This document shows, piece after piece, positions 11,193-21,396 of a DNA stretch of 64,000 nt. The stretch comes from Vogesella urethralis (GTDB taxonomy: Bacteria; Pseudomonadota; Gammaproteobacteria; Burkholderiales; Chromobacteriaceae). The stretch is taken from contig NZ_VMDW02000076.1 of NCBI RefSeq assembly GCF_007644045.2, forward strand, positions 1-64,000. Reading direction: 5' to 3'. Both the position numbers and the translations under genes were made by a program. Under the pieces are notes generated by a model, which worked only from the letters and a program-made list of their open reading frames with translations, was not told the DNA's origin and searched no databases. Position 1 is the stretch's first letter. Each line of letters starts with the position of its first letter.

Positions 11193-13169
11193 ATGAAAAA
11201 GCTCACTCCGCTCGCATTGTCGGTCACCCTCGCACTTACCCTGCCTTCGCTGGCGCACGCGGACGACATCAGCCCGTTTGCCAGTACGCCTGGCCGCAGT
11301 GTCGACGATGGCCTGTCGGCAGGCCTGGACATGATGCTGCTGAACGCCACCGCACTGCGTAACGGCGACAGCGTCTGGACCCGCGCCCGCGAAGGCTTCC
11401 AGATGGCCGAGGTCAACCCGGAACTGGTGCGCCGCCACGAGCGCAATTTCGCCGGCAAGGCCGCCTACTTCAAGCGCACCATGGACCGGGGCCGCAAATA
11501 CCTGTTCCATATCATGAACGAAGTCGAGCGCCGCGGCATGCCCACCGAAATCGCCTTTCTGCCGGTGGTGGAAAGCGCCTTCGTGCCGGGAGCGCAATCC
11601 CATGTCGGTGCCTCCGGCTTGTGGCAGTTCATGCCGGCCACCGGCCGCCAGTACGGTCTGGAGCAAACCTGGTGGTACGACGGCCGTCGCGACGTGATGG
11701 AATCCACCCGCGCCGCGCTCGACTATCTGCAAAACCTGTACACCATGTTCGGCGACTGGAGCCTGGCGCTGGCGGCGTACAACTGGGGTGAAGGCAACCT
11801 GTCGCGCGCCATCGCCAAGGTTCGCGCCCGTGGCGAAATGGAAACCTACGAAAACATCCAGATGCCGGCCGAGACACGCAACTACGTGCCCAAGCTACTG
11901 GCCGTGCGCAACCTGCTGCTGGAACCGGAAAAGTTCGGCCTCAAGCTGGATGCGTTCCCGAACAAGCCCACCTTTGTGGCCACCAGCAACGGCCGCCACA
12001 TGAATATCGATGTTGCCGCCAAGCTGGCGGAAATCTCGGTCGCCGAATTCAAGGAACTGAACCCGGCCTTCAACCTGCCGGTGTACGCGCACAAACCCGG
12101 CCGCCAGATGCTGCTGCCGGCCAACAAGCTGCACAAATTTGAAACCAATCTGGCCAAATGGGACAAACCGCTGTTGACCTGGCAGGTCTACGTGCCGGTC
12201 AGCGACACCACCACCAGCCAGCTGGCCAGCCAGTTCGACATGAACCCCAACGAACTGATCACCGCCAATAGCATCAAGGGCAGCAATTTGCTGCCGGCAG
12301 GGCGCCCGGTACTGGTTGCGCTGCGCGGCAACACCCCGGCGCCAGCACTGGACAGCACCGACGTACCAGCCCAACCGGCCGAAGCCGCTACCCTGGTGGC
12401 GTTTGCAGCCAACAGTGGCCCGATGGAGGCAGTTACGCCTGCCGCCGCACCGGCCCGCAACGAGCCGGCGCGCGCCGAGGTGGTTCGCAGCGCCGACAGC
12501 GCACCGCAACGCGTGCTGCAACGCGCCGAGCCGGCCCGCAGCGAAGGCCAACCGGCCACGCGCCCTGCACCGCGCAGCGAAACGATCGCCGTCACCCGCA
12601 ATGAAAGCAAGCCAGACATCATCCGCGCGGAACCGGTCAAGGCCGAGCCGGTTCGGATTGAGGTCGCCCGCACCGAAACAGTCCGCAGCGAGCCGCTGCG
12701 CCAAGTTGCACTGCGCAGTGACAACGCCGGCGCCCTGGGCGACAACATCCCGGTCAGCAACCCCGACAAGGTGGTAAACGTGGCGGCCGGCCTGCACACA
12801 GTGGCCAGTGGCGATACGCTGTACAACATCTCGCGCCGTTACGGCATGACGGTAGCCGACCTGCGCAACCTCAACAGCCTGGTGGACGACACCGTCAAAC
12901 TGGGCCAGGTGCTGAAAGTGATCGGCAGCAATGTCGCCGCCGCCCCCGCGGCCAGCGCCACCGACAGCAGCGCCCTGCGCCCGGCCAGCTTCAGCCGCCA
13001 GGCCGGTAACGTCAGCGTGGATTACGTCGTACAACGCGGCGATACCGTGTTCAGCATCGCGCGCAAGTTCGGCGTCAGCCACACCGACATCCTGCGCTGG
13101 AACAACCCGGAACAACTGGCTACCCTGCAACCCGGCCAGAAAGTCCGCGTACAGAGTACCGGCTTGTAA
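11193..13169 (+). CDS. mltD: Membrane-bound lytic murein transglycosylase D with LysM domains
   Basis: The enzyme cleaves peptidoglycan glycan strands between MurNAc and GlcNAc. An N-terminal signal peptide (about residues 1-23, ending LAHA) exports it. The goose-type lysozyme (SLT) domain holds the catalytic Glu127 in PVVESAF and the downstream SGLWQFMPATG. A degenerate LysM-like segment lies near residues 325-375, then a long charged linker, then two clear LysM domains near 535-580 and 610-655 that would bind peptidoglycan. At 658 residues it is longer than E. coli MltD (about 450), mainly through the linker. No lipobox cysteine is seen, so it may be periplasmic rather than lipid-anchored. 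A possible promoter is TTGCCG/TAGCAT upstream at about 11138-11165. Confidence 0.93.
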   Translation: MKKLTPLALSVTLALTLPSLAHADDISPFASTPGRSVDDGLSAGLDMMLLNATALRNGDSVWTRAREGFQMAEVNPELVRRHERNFAGKAAYFKRTMDRGRKYLFHIMNEVERRGMPTEIAFLPVVESAFVPGAQSHVGASGLWQFMPATGRQYGLEQTWWYDGRRDVMESTRAALDYLQNLYTMFGDWSLALAAYNWGEGNLSRAIAKVRARGEMETYENIQMPAETRNYVPKLLAVRNLLLEPEKFGLKLDAFPNKPTFVATSNGRHMNIDVAAKLAEISVAEFKELNPAFNLPVYAHKPGRQMLLPANKLHKFETNLAKWDKPLLTWQVYVPVSDTTTSQLASQFDMNPNELITANSIKGSNLLPAGRPVLVALRGNTPAPALDSTDVPAQPAEAATLVAFAANSGPMEAVTPAAAPARNEPARAEVVRSADSAPQRVLQRAEPARSEGQPATRPAPRSETIAVTRNESKPDIIRAEPVKAEPVRIEVARTETVRSEPLRQVALRSDNAGALGDNIPVSNPDKVVNVAAGLHTVASGDTLYNISRRYGMTVADLRNLNSLVDDTVKLGQVLKVIGSNVAAAPAASATDSSALRPASFSRQAGNVSVDYVVQRGDTVFSIARKFGVSHTDILRWNNPEQLATLQPGQKVRVQSTGL

Positions 13170-13699
13170 TGCTGCTGACGCTCCCCTGCATGCTAGGCGC
13201 TACCCAGCTGCGCCAGTTGCAGGTGGCTGATCTGCTTCGCTTCCACGCCTACCGCAGCAACCCGGTGCTGGCCCGCTACCAGGGCTGGCAGCCGATGTCG
13301 ATCGCCGAAGCCGACGCTTTCCTGGTACAGATGCAGCAGGTATCCCACCTGCAAGCCGGCCACTGGGTACAGCTGGCCATTGCCAGCGCGCCATCCTCGA
13401 TGCTGGTCGGCGATATCGGGCTCTTCGTCAGCCGTGACGCCAGGCATGCCGAGCTGGGCTTTACCCTGCACCACGCGCATCACGGCCAAGGCCACGCCAG
13501 CCGCGCCGTCCAGCTAGCCTTGCAGCTATTGTTCGACATCCCCAGCATCACCCTGGTTGAGGCGGTAAGCGATGCGCGCAATGCCCCGTCGATCAACGTC
13601 CTCACCCGCAACGGCTTCCGCCTGGCCAGGCAACAACCGGCTTACTTCAAAGGCGAGCCTTGTACCGAACTGGTCTACCAGTGCCTGCGCGCGGGCTGA
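13169..13699 (+). CDS. GNAT-family N-acetyltransferase (RimJ/RimL-like)
   Basis: This 176-residue protein looks like the RimJ/RimL/[ribosomal protein]-alanine acetyltransferase branch of the GNAT superfamily: GDIGLFV beta strand, ELGFTLHHAHHGQGHASRA acetyl-CoA loop (R/Q-x-x-G-x-A type) near residue 92-110, and the C-terminal NAPSINVLTRNGF helix-strand that closes the fold. The start overlaps the mltD stop in TAATG (13167-13171), so it is translationally coupled to mltD. The substrate is unknown; an antibiotic or ribosomal-protein target cannot be distinguished. Confidence 0.85.
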   Translation: MLLTLPCMLGATQLRQLQVADLLRFHAYRSNPVLARYQGWQPMSIAEADAFLVQMQQVSHLQAGHWVQLAIASAPSSMLVGDIGLFVSRDARHAELGFTLHHAHHGQGHASRAVQLALQLLFDIPSITLVEAVSDARNAPSINVLTRNGFRLARQQPAYFKGEPCTELVYQCLRAG

Positions 13700-13733
13700 T
13701 AGCCCGCTTGGCCGCCCTCCCCCGCGCCGCATG

Positions 13734-13765
13734 AAAAAAAGCCCGTCGCAAGCGACGGGCTTTTT
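13734..13765. terminator. Bidirectional terminator between acetyltransferase and purA
   Basis: GCCCGTCG (13741-13748) pairs with CGACGGGC (13753-13760) around CAAG, with seven A before and five T after the stem. It serves the plus-strand mltD-acetyltransferase unit and the minus-strand purA end. Confidence 0.93.
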
Positions 13766-13803
13766 GCTGGCACCTAGCCGGCATTGGCCGGCACTTCAGC
13801 CTG

Positions 13804-15117
<1,314 letters not shown>

Positions 15118-15127
15118 TCAGAAACAA

Positions 15128-16291
15128 TTACTTGAACGGGACCAGCTGCCATTCGCCACCGACCAGGACCAGTTCGCGGTCGCAGTCCAGTGCCTCGGCA
15201 GATTCACCCAGATAGTCAATGATTACCCGCTCGCCAGCGGCGCGCAGGGCCTGCACGCGCTCGGCAGCCTGCGGCAGCAGGCGTGCGGCCAATTTGATAC
15301 CCTGCACGCTGTCTTTTTGCGGCAGGATGCGCACCAGATCACGCAGATCCAGGCTAAAACCGGTGGCCGGACGAGCGCGGCCAAAGCGGCGGCCAACGTT
15401 GTCGTAGCGGCCGCCACGCGCCAGCGCCTCGGACCAGCCCGGGGCGTAGGCCGCAAACATCAGGCCGGTATGGTAGGCGTCGCCGCGCAACTCGGCCAGG
15501 TCGAAGCTGACTTGTACACGGTCGCCAACAGCGGCCGCAATGGCGGACAGCTGCATCAGCGCCAGCTCGATTTCCGGCAGCGACGGCAGGCGGGTACGCG
15601 CTTTTTCCAGCACGCTGGCCGGGCCGTACAGCTCCGGCAGCGCCAGGAAGGCGCTACGGTACGGTTCGGCCACGCCGGCGACCATCTCGCCGATGGTAGC
15701 CACGTCTTTGGCTTGCAGCGCGGCAAACAGCTCGCGCCCCAGCTCGGCCGGCAAGCCGGCGGCAGCCGCCAGGCCACGGAAGATACCAATGTGGCCAACG
15801 TCCAGACGCAGGTGTTGCACGCCCACTTGCTGCAGGACGTCCAGCATCAGGCCGATGATCTCCACGTCGGCTTCGATACCGGCGTAACCGTACAGCTCGG
15901 CCCCCACTTGCAGCGGCTCGCGCGAGCTGGTGAGGCCGGACGGACGGGCGTGCACCACGCTACCGGCGTAACACAGGCGGGTAACACCGGTACGGGACGA
16001 CAGCAGGTGGGCATCGATACGGGCAACCTGCGGCGTGATATCGGCGCGCAGACCCAGTTGGCGGCCGGACAGATGGTCGTCCAGCTTGTAGGTTTTCAGG
16101 TCCAGCGAGGCGTCGTCGCTGGAAACCAGGGCATCGGCGTACTCCACCAGCGGCGGAAGTACCAGTTCATAGCCGGACAGGCGGAAAAGGTCCAGCATGG
16201 CCGCTTTCGCGCTCTCTACCTGACGGGCGGTAGCGGGCAGGATATCGGCAATTTGTTCGGGCAACAGCCAGTTACGCATTGTTTTTTGCAC
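15128..16291 (-). CDS. hisZ: ATP phosphoribosyltransferase regulatory subunit HisZ
   Basis: HisZ is a catalytically inactive histidyl-tRNA synthetase paralogue that assembles with the short form of HisG to give an active, histidine-regulated first enzyme of histidine synthesis. The 387-residue product has the class II synthetase-like LPEQIADILPATARQVE start and the RADITPQVARIDAH motif 2 region, but lacks the C-terminal anticodon-binding domain of true HisS, which is encoded at 23187-24458. Its location between hflC and purA is conserved in Neisseriales and Burkholderiales. Confidence 0.95.
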   Translation of the reverse strand: MQKTMRNWLLPEQIADILPATARQVESAKAAMLDLFRLSGYELVLPPLVEYADALVSSDDASLDLKTYKLDDHLSGRQLGLRADITPQVARIDAHLLSSRTGVTRLCYAGSVVHARPSGLTSSREPLQVGAELYGYAGIEADVEIIGLMLDVLQQVGVQHLRLDVGHIGIFRGLAAAAGLPAELGRELFAALQAKDVATIGEMVAGVAEPYRSAFLALPELYGPASVLEKARTRLPSLPEIELALMQLSAIAAAVGDRVQVSFDLAELRGDAYHTGLMFAAYAPGWSEALARGGRYDNVGRRFGRARPATGFSLDLRDLVRILPQKDSVQGIKLAARLLPQAAERVQALRAAGERVIIDYLGESAEALDCDRELVLVGGEWQLVPFK

Positions 16292-16298
16292 ACAAGAA

Positions 16299-16328
16299 AA
16301 GGCGGGATTCTCGATCCCGCCTTGTTTT
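16299..16328 (-). terminator. Hairpin terminator between hflC and hisZ
   Basis: AAGGCGGGAT (16299-16308) pairs with ATCCCGCCTT (16314-16323). On the minus strand it is followed by TTTTC, a modest T tract, so hflC transcripts probably end here in part; it is 8 bp upstream of the hisZ start and could also act on hisZ expression. Confidence 0.65.
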
Positions 16329-16375
16329 TATCGCAACCCGGCAGCCGCCGGGCAGTCGCAAGTCACACCATTTTA

Positions 16376-17251
16376 TCAGCGTGGCTTCGGTTGCGCATTC
16401 TTGAAATACTTGAAGAATTCTGAACTTGGGTCCAGAACCATCACGTCGCTCTTGTTGCGGAAGGTTTGTTTGTACGCTTCCATGCTTCGCCAGAAGGCGT
16501 AGAACTCCGGATTCTTGCCGTATGCCTGCGCGTAGATGGCCGCCGCTTTGGCATCGCCCTCACCCTTGATAGCCTGGGCTTTGCTGTACGCTTGCGCCAC
16601 GATCACCTCGCGCTGGCGGTCGGCGTCGGCACGGATACGTTCCGCTTCGGCAGACCCTTCGCTACGCAGCTGGTTGGCCACGGTACGACGTTCGGAGTTC
16701 ATCCGCTCGTAAACGGAGGTGCTGATTTTATCCGGAAAATCGACACGTTTTAAGCGCACATCGAGCACTTCCATGCCGATTTTCTGCGCCTCGCTATTGG
16801 CACGCTGGCGTACCACTTCCATCACCTGGTCGCGTTTGCCGGAAATCACGTCCGCAACAGTCTGCTGACCAAACTGCGCGCGCAAGCCGTCATTGATGGT
16901 CTGGCGCAAACGTTGCACGGCGACGGTTTCGTTGCCGCCCACGCTCTTGTAGAACTGCTCTACGTCACGCACCCGCCATTTCACGAAACTGTCCACCAGC
17001 ACGTTTTTCTTTTCGCGGGTGTTGAACAGCTCCGGTGCTTCCGGGTCGATGGTCTGGATACGGCGATCGAAATAGCGCACGTTCTGCAGGAATGGCACCT
17101 TGAACTGGATGCCAGGCTCCTTCACCACACGCACCACTTCGCCGAACTGGAACACCATGGCGAACTGGCGCTGATCGACGGTGTACAGCGAGCCGGACGC
17201 TACCAGCAGCGCGCCGGCCACACCCAGTACTACAGGGAAAAATCGTTCCAT
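16376..17251 (-). CDS. hflC: HflC, stomatin/prohibitin-like FtsH protease modulator
   Basis: HflC pairs with HflK to form the large periplasmic cage around the membrane protease FtsH and moderate its activity. The 291-residue protein has a single N-terminal transmembrane helix (about residues 6-22) followed by the SPFH/band 7 domain, with the typical segments VDQRQFAMVFQFGEVVRV and the helical ERIRADADRQREVIVAQA region. It starts 12 bp after hflK and follows it in the same operon. Confidence 0.96.
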   Translation of the reverse strand: MERFFPVVLGVAGALLVASGSLYTVDQRQFAMVFQFGEVVRVVKEPGIQFKVPFLQNVRYFDRRIQTIDPEAPELFNTREKKNVLVDSFVKWRVRDVEQFYKSVGGNETVAVQRLRQTINDGLRAQFGQQTVADVISGKRDQVMEVVRQRANSEAQKIGMEVLDVRLKRVDFPDKISTSVYERMNSERRTVANQLRSEGSAEAERIRADADRQREVIVAQAYSKAQAIKGEGDAKAAAIYAQAYGKNPEFYAFWRSMEAYKQTFRNKSDVMVLDPSSEFFKYFKNAQPKPR

Positions 17252-17263
17252 CTGGCTGTCCTC

Positions 17264-18487
17264 CTAGCGGCCGCGAATCACGTCGCGGTCAACCGGCGGC
17301 CGTGCGTTGTTATTAGGCTGTACCGGGCTGGCGGGCGCGGCCTCTGCTGCCGGCGCGGCCGGCTTGGCATCGGCAGCACGGGCGTCGCCAGCGGTCTGTT
17401 GCATCAGCTTGTCCAGCGGCAGGTACAGCAGGTTGTTACCGTTTTTCTGGTCCACGTACACCTTGCTGCTATTGCTCAGCACCTGCTGCATCATGTCGAG
17501 GTACAGTCGGTCGCGCATCACTTTCGGCGCTTTGTTGTACTCGGCCACCACGCTCTGGAAGCGGGCAGCATCGCCTTCTGCAGTAGAAACAACGCGCTGG
17601 CGGTAGCCCTCTGCTTCTTCAAGCAGACGCGACGCCAGACCTTGCGCCTTGGGCACCACTTCGTTGGCGTAAGCCAGGCCTTCATTGCGCAGTTTTTCCT
17701 TGTCCTGACCGGCTTTCACCGCGTCGTCAAAGGCTGCAATCACCGGCTCCGGCGGCTGCACATCGTTGATGTTGACCTTGGCCACGCGCACGCCCATGCG
17801 GTAGCGGTCGAGAATCTGCTGCATCACGCGCTGGGTATCAGACGCGATCTGGCCACGGCCTTCGTTCAGCACGAAGTCGACCTTGTTGCGGCCAACCACC
17901 TCACGGATAGCGGTTTCTGCGGCCTGTTTCACCACGTCCTGGGCACCGTCTTCCTGCGCCAGGTTATTGAACAGGAATTCACGCGCGTCCTTGATGTCGT
18001 ACTGCACCGACAGTTGCACATCGATGATGTTCTGGTCCTCGGTGAGCATCAGCGACTCTTCCAGCACGCGGTTTTTGGCGTTGTTGCGGTAGCCCACTTC
18101 AATGCTGCGCAGCTCGGTCAGGTTGACGATCTCTACCTTTTCGAACGGGTAAGGCGCGTGCCACTGCAAGCCGGAATCGCTAATGCGGTCGTAACTGCCC
18201 AGGCGCAATACCACGCCTTGCTCGCGCGCATCCACCACGTAAAAGCCGCTTGCCAGCCACAGGCCACCCAGCACCGCCGCGATACCGACCGCGCCGAAGG
18301 CCATGCCTCGCTGACTGGGCATGCCGTTGCCGCCCCCGAAACCGTTACCGTTGCCGCCATTACCCGGTTGTTGCGGCTTGCCGCCCAGCAAGCGGGACAG
18401 CTTCTGGTTCAGTTGGCGAAAAACCTCTTCAAGGTCCGGCGGCCCGTCGTCGGGACGACGACCGCGGTTATCATCATTCTGTGCCAT
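17264..18487 (-). CDS. hflK: HflK, stomatin/prohibitin-like FtsH protease modulator
   Basis: HflK is the partner of HflC. The start at 18487 gives MAQNDDNRGRRPDDGPPDLEE, the usual cytoplasmic N-terminus of HflK, and a 407-residue protein; an upstream ATG reads far into hflX. A Gly/Asn-rich cytoplasmic segment precedes one transmembrane helix near residue 80, then the SPFH domain with REQGVVLRLG. The C-terminus is Ala/Pro-rich with a final Arg-rich patch. The start overlaps the last 14 bp of hflX, indicating translational coupling. Confidence 0.95.
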   Translation of the reverse strand: MAQNDDNRGRRPDDGPPDLEEVFRQLNQKLSRLLGGKPQQPGNGGNGNGFGGGNGMPSQRGMAFGAVGIAAVLGGLWLASGFYVVDAREQGVVLRLGSYDRISDSGLQWHAPYPFEKVEIVNLTELRSIEVGYRNNAKNRVLEESLMLTEDQNIIDVQLSVQYDIKDAREFLFNNLAQEDGAQDVVKQAAETAIREVVGRNKVDFVLNEGRGQIASDTQRVMQQILDRYRMGVRVAKVNINDVQPPEPVIAAFDDAVKAGQDKEKLRNEGLAYANEVVPKAQGLASRLLEEAEGYRQRVVSTAEGDAARFQSVVAEYNKAPKVMRDRLYLDMMQQVLSNSSKVYVDQKNGNNLLYLPLDKLMQQTAGDARAADAKPAAPAAEAAPASPVQPNNNARPPVDRDVIRGR

Positions 18488-19610
18488 CGCGTTGGGTTTC
18501 TTCTGAAATTGTCGGTTGAGTGATTGCCAGTGCCCGTTCGGCAATGGCCTCGCGCAGGAGTTCCAGACCGGCGCCGTTCAGCGCCGAGATGCGCACGCCT
18601 TCGATATCGCCAAACTCATCGTGCAGGATGGCCGGCGGCAAACCGCGCAGGTCGGTCTTGTTCCACACCATCAACTGCGGCACGTGTTCGGCGCCGATTT
18701 CCTTCAATACCTTGTTCACTTCTTCCACCTGGCGCTCGCGCATCGGGTTGGCCGCATCCACCACGTGCAACAGCAGGTCGGCGGAAATGGTTTCTTCCAG
18801 CGTGGCACGGAACGACGCCACCAGCGAGTGCGGCAAATCGCGGATGAAACCCACGGTATCGGACAGCACGATGGACACGTCCTGGTTGATGTACAAACGG
18901 CGGCTGGTGGTGTCGAGCGTGGCAAAGAGCTGGTCTGCCGCGTAGGCACCGGCCTTGGTCAGCGCATTGAACAAGGTGGACTTGCCGGCATTGGTATAGC
19001 CGACAATGGAGACCGATGGCAAGCCGGAACGGTCACGGCTACGGCGCTGGGTCTTGCGCTGTTTCTGCACCACAGCCAGGCGGTCTTTCAACGCCTTGAC
19101 GCGGTTGCCCAGCAAGCGACGGTCGGTTTCCAGCTGCGTCTCGCCCGGGCCGCGCAGGCCGACACCGCCCTTTTGCCGCTCCAGGTGGGTCCAGCCGCGC
19201 ACCAACCGGGTGGACATGTGGCTGAGCTGGGCCAGTTCCACCTGCAGCTTGCCTTCATGGCTGCGTGCGCGCTGCGCAAAGATGTCCAGAATCAGCGTGA
19301 CGCGGTCGATGACACGGCACTGCAATGCACGTTCGAGGTTACGCTCCTGACCGGGGCCAAGAGCGTGGTTGAAGATCACCACGTTGGCGTCGGTGGCACG
19401 CACCAGCATGGCGATTTCTTCTACCTTGCCCTTGCCGGCAAACAGGGCAGCGTCCGGGCGCTGGCGCTTACCACGGATCACGCCGGTGACACTGACGCCG
19501 GCCCCCTTGACCAACTCCAGGCACTCGCTGACGCCATCTTCATAATCGGCCTCGCCAAAATCGAGACACACCAGTACTGCTTGGTCACCTAAGTCGGGAC
19601 GATCAAACAC
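18474..19610 (-). CDS. hflX: GTPase HflX (ribosome-splitting factor)
   Basis: HflX is a GTPase that binds the 50S subunit and splits stalled 70S ribosomes, mainly under stress. The 378-residue protein has the N-terminal HflX domain with GKGKVEEI, the GxGE-rich helical hairpin (GLRGPGETQLETDRR), and a G domain with the P-loop GYTNAGKSTL, DTVGF (G3) and WNKTD (G4). It lies 65 bp after hfq, with an imperfect hairpin between them, and overlaps hflK. Confidence 0.96.
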   Translation of the reverse strand: MFDRPDLGDQAVLVCLDFGEADYEDGVSECLELVKGAGVSVTGVIRGKRQRPDAALFAGKGKVEEIAMLVRATDANVVIFNHALGPGQERNLERALQCRVIDRVTLILDIFAQRARSHEGKLQVELAQLSHMSTRLVRGWTHLERQKGGVGLRGPGETQLETDRRLLGNRVKALKDRLAVVQKQRKTQRRSRDRSGLPSVSIVGYTNAGKSTLFNALTKAGAYAADQLFATLDTTSRRLYINQDVSIVLSDTVGFIRDLPHSLVASFRATLEETISADLLLHVVDAANPMRERQVEEVNKVLKEIGAEHVPQLMVWNKTDLRGLPPAILHDEFGDIEGVRISALNGAGLELLREAIAERALAITQPTISEETQRDGTE

Positions 19611-19629
19611 ACGCGGACTTTCAATAAAG

Positions 19630-19659
19630 AAGGCTGACCGGCATACGCCGGCCAGCCTT
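19630..19659 (-). terminator. Hairpin between hfq and hflX, possible partial terminator
   Basis: Thirteen-base arms at 19630-19642 and 19647-19659 pair around a 4-nt loop; the single mismatch on the plus strand becomes a G-U pair in the minus-strand RNA. The tail CTTTATTGAA is only weakly U-rich. This would allow more hfq than hflX message from one promoter. Confidence 0.55.
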
Positions 19660-19675
19660 GGGCTAACAGCAGGAA

Positions 19676-19933
19676 TTACGCGTCTTGCGAATCCGACTTG
19701 GCACCGTGGTGCTCGTGCGGAATGTTCACTGGGCGGGCAGGAACCACGGTGGAGATGGCGTGTTTGTACACCATCTGGGTAACCGTGTTTTTCAGCAACA
19801 CGACGTACTGGTCAAAGGACTCGATCTGACCCTGCAGCTTGATGCCGTTTACCAGGTAAATGGATACCGGCACGTGCTCCTTGCGCAGGATATTCAGAAA
19901 CGGGTCTTGTAACATTTGCCCTTTGGCGCTCAT
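19676..19933 (-). CDS. hfq: RNA chaperone Hfq
   Basis: Hfq is a hexameric Sm-like protein that pairs small RNAs with messages. The 85-residue product has the complete core: [21 protein letters not shown] at the N-terminal helix and first strands (Gln8, Asp9, Phe11 rim), Sm1 with [13 protein letters not shown] and Sm2 with the YKHAIS motif. A short acidic/His-containing tail follows ([13 protein letters not shown]). Its presence makes the trans-acting small RNA proposed at 36718-36809 plausible. Confidence 0.98.
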   Translation of the reverse strand: MSAKGQMLQDPFLNILRKEHVPVSIYLVNGIKLQGQIESFDQYVVLLKNTVTQMVYKHAISTVVPARPVNIPHEHHGAKSDSQDA

Positions 19934-20021
19934 TTTTGTTCTCCGATTCGATGCAGTTTTTGTAATTCAGTACATGCGGGCTGGTGCTAAAAGTCTTTTT
20001 AGCATAAAAAATTCCAGCAGA

Positions 20022-21386
20022 CTATTTGAACCCCTTGTGGCGTAGCAAACTTACCTTGGTACCTGTCGCTTCGACCTCAAACGGGTTGCTGTTCGACTTG
20101 TATTGTACCCGCAACGGCGTGCCTTGCAGGTGGAAAGCCTTGCGGAACATGCCTTCCAGATAACGGGTGTAGCTATCCGGAATCTTGTCCAGCGCGTTAC
20201 CGTGAATCACGATGATCGGCGGGTTCATGCCGCCCTGGTGCGCGTAGCGCAGCTTGGGCCGTACCTGGCCGGCGCGCGGCGGTTGCTGACGCTCGGTGGC
20301 CACCTGCAGGATGCGGGTCAGCTTCGGCGTCGGCAGCTTGCTCATGGCCGCCTTGTACGCTTCATCAATAGATTTGAACAACTCGCCGACACCACGGCCT
20401 TGCAAAGCCGAAATGTAGTGGAACTTGGCGAAGTCCAGGAAGCCCAGCTTGCGCAGGATGTCACGTTTGATGGTGTCTTTCTGGTGCAGTTCCAGGTCTT
20501 CCCATTTATTCACTGCCACCACCAGCGCACGGCCTGCTTCCAGCGCGAAACCGGCAATGGTCGCATCCTGTTCGGAAATATCGAGCTGCGCGTCCAGCAC
20601 CAGCACCGCCACGTTGGCGTCTTCCACCGCCTGCATGGTCTTGATCACCGAGAACTTCTCGATGGCCTCGTTCACCTTGCCACGACGGCGCACGCCTGCG
20701 GTATCGATAATGGTGTATTTGCGGCCATCGCGCTCGAAATCAATATAGATGCTGTCGCGCGTGGTACCCGCCTGGTCGAAGGCGATAACACGGTCTTCAC
20801 CCAGTACGGCGTTCACCAGCGTGGACTTGCCCACGTTGGGGCGACCGATCACCACGAATTTCGGGTGATGGGCTTTCTCTTCTTCCTCGGCATCCGGGAA
20901 GCCTTCCAGCACCAGCTCGACCAGCTCGCGCACGCCGTCACCGTGCGATGCGGAGATCGCCATCGGCTCGCCCAGTGCCAGCTCGTGGAACTCGGCTGCA
21001 GCAATCGCGCTGTTGACGCCTTCGGCCTTGTTCACGGCCAGGAACACGGGCTGGTTGGACTGGCGCAAGCGGTTGGCGATGATCTTGTCCTGCGGCGTAA
21101 TGCCGACACGACCGTCCACCAGGAAAATGATGGCATCGGCCTCGTCCACAGCCTGCAGCGTCTGCTTGGCCATCTCGAACAGGATGCCCTCGTCCACCAC
21201 CGGCTCGAAACCACCGGTGTCTACCACCAGGTAAGGCTTGCTGGCACCGCGGCCGTGGCCGTAGTGACGATCGCGGGTCAGACCCGGCTGGTCGGCCACC
21301 AGCGCATCGCGCGAGCGGGTCAGGCGGTTGAACAGGGTTGATTTGCCCACATTGGGGCGGCCCACCAGGGCAATAGTCGGTTTCAT
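20022..21386 (-). CDS. der: Ribosome-assembly GTPase Der (EngA)
   Basis: Der has two tandem G domains and is needed for 50S maturation. The 454-residue protein shows [14 protein letters not shown] at residues 8-21 and a second [14 protein letters not shown] near residue 186, with DTGGF and DTAGV as the two G3 motifs, and a C-terminal KH-like domain. It directly follows bamB by 10 bp in the hisS-yfgM-bamB-der order common in proteobacteria. Confidence 0.97.
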   Translation of the reverse strand: MKPTIALVGRPNVGKSTLFNRLTRSRDALVADQPGLTRDRHYGHGRGASKPYLVVDTGGFEPVVDEGILFEMAKQTLQAVDEADAIIFLVDGRVGITPQDKIIANRLRQSNQPVFLAVNKAEGVNSAIAAAEFHELALGEPMAISASHGDGVRELVELVLEGFPDAEEEEKAHHPKFVVIGRPNVGKSTLVNAVLGEDRVIAFDQAGTTRDSIYIDFERDGRKYTIIDTAGVRRRGKVNEAIEKFSVIKTMQAVEDANVAVLVLDAQLDISEQDATIAGFALEAGRALVVAVNKWEDLELHQKDTIKRDILRKLGFLDFAKFHYISALQGRGVGELFKSIDEAYKAAMSKLPTPKLTRILQVATERQQPPRAGQVRPKLRYAHQGGMNPPIIVIHGNALDKIPDSYTRYLEGMFRKAFHLQGTPLRVQYKSNSNPFEVEATGTKVSLLRHKGFK

Positions 21387-21396
21387 TGTGTACTAC

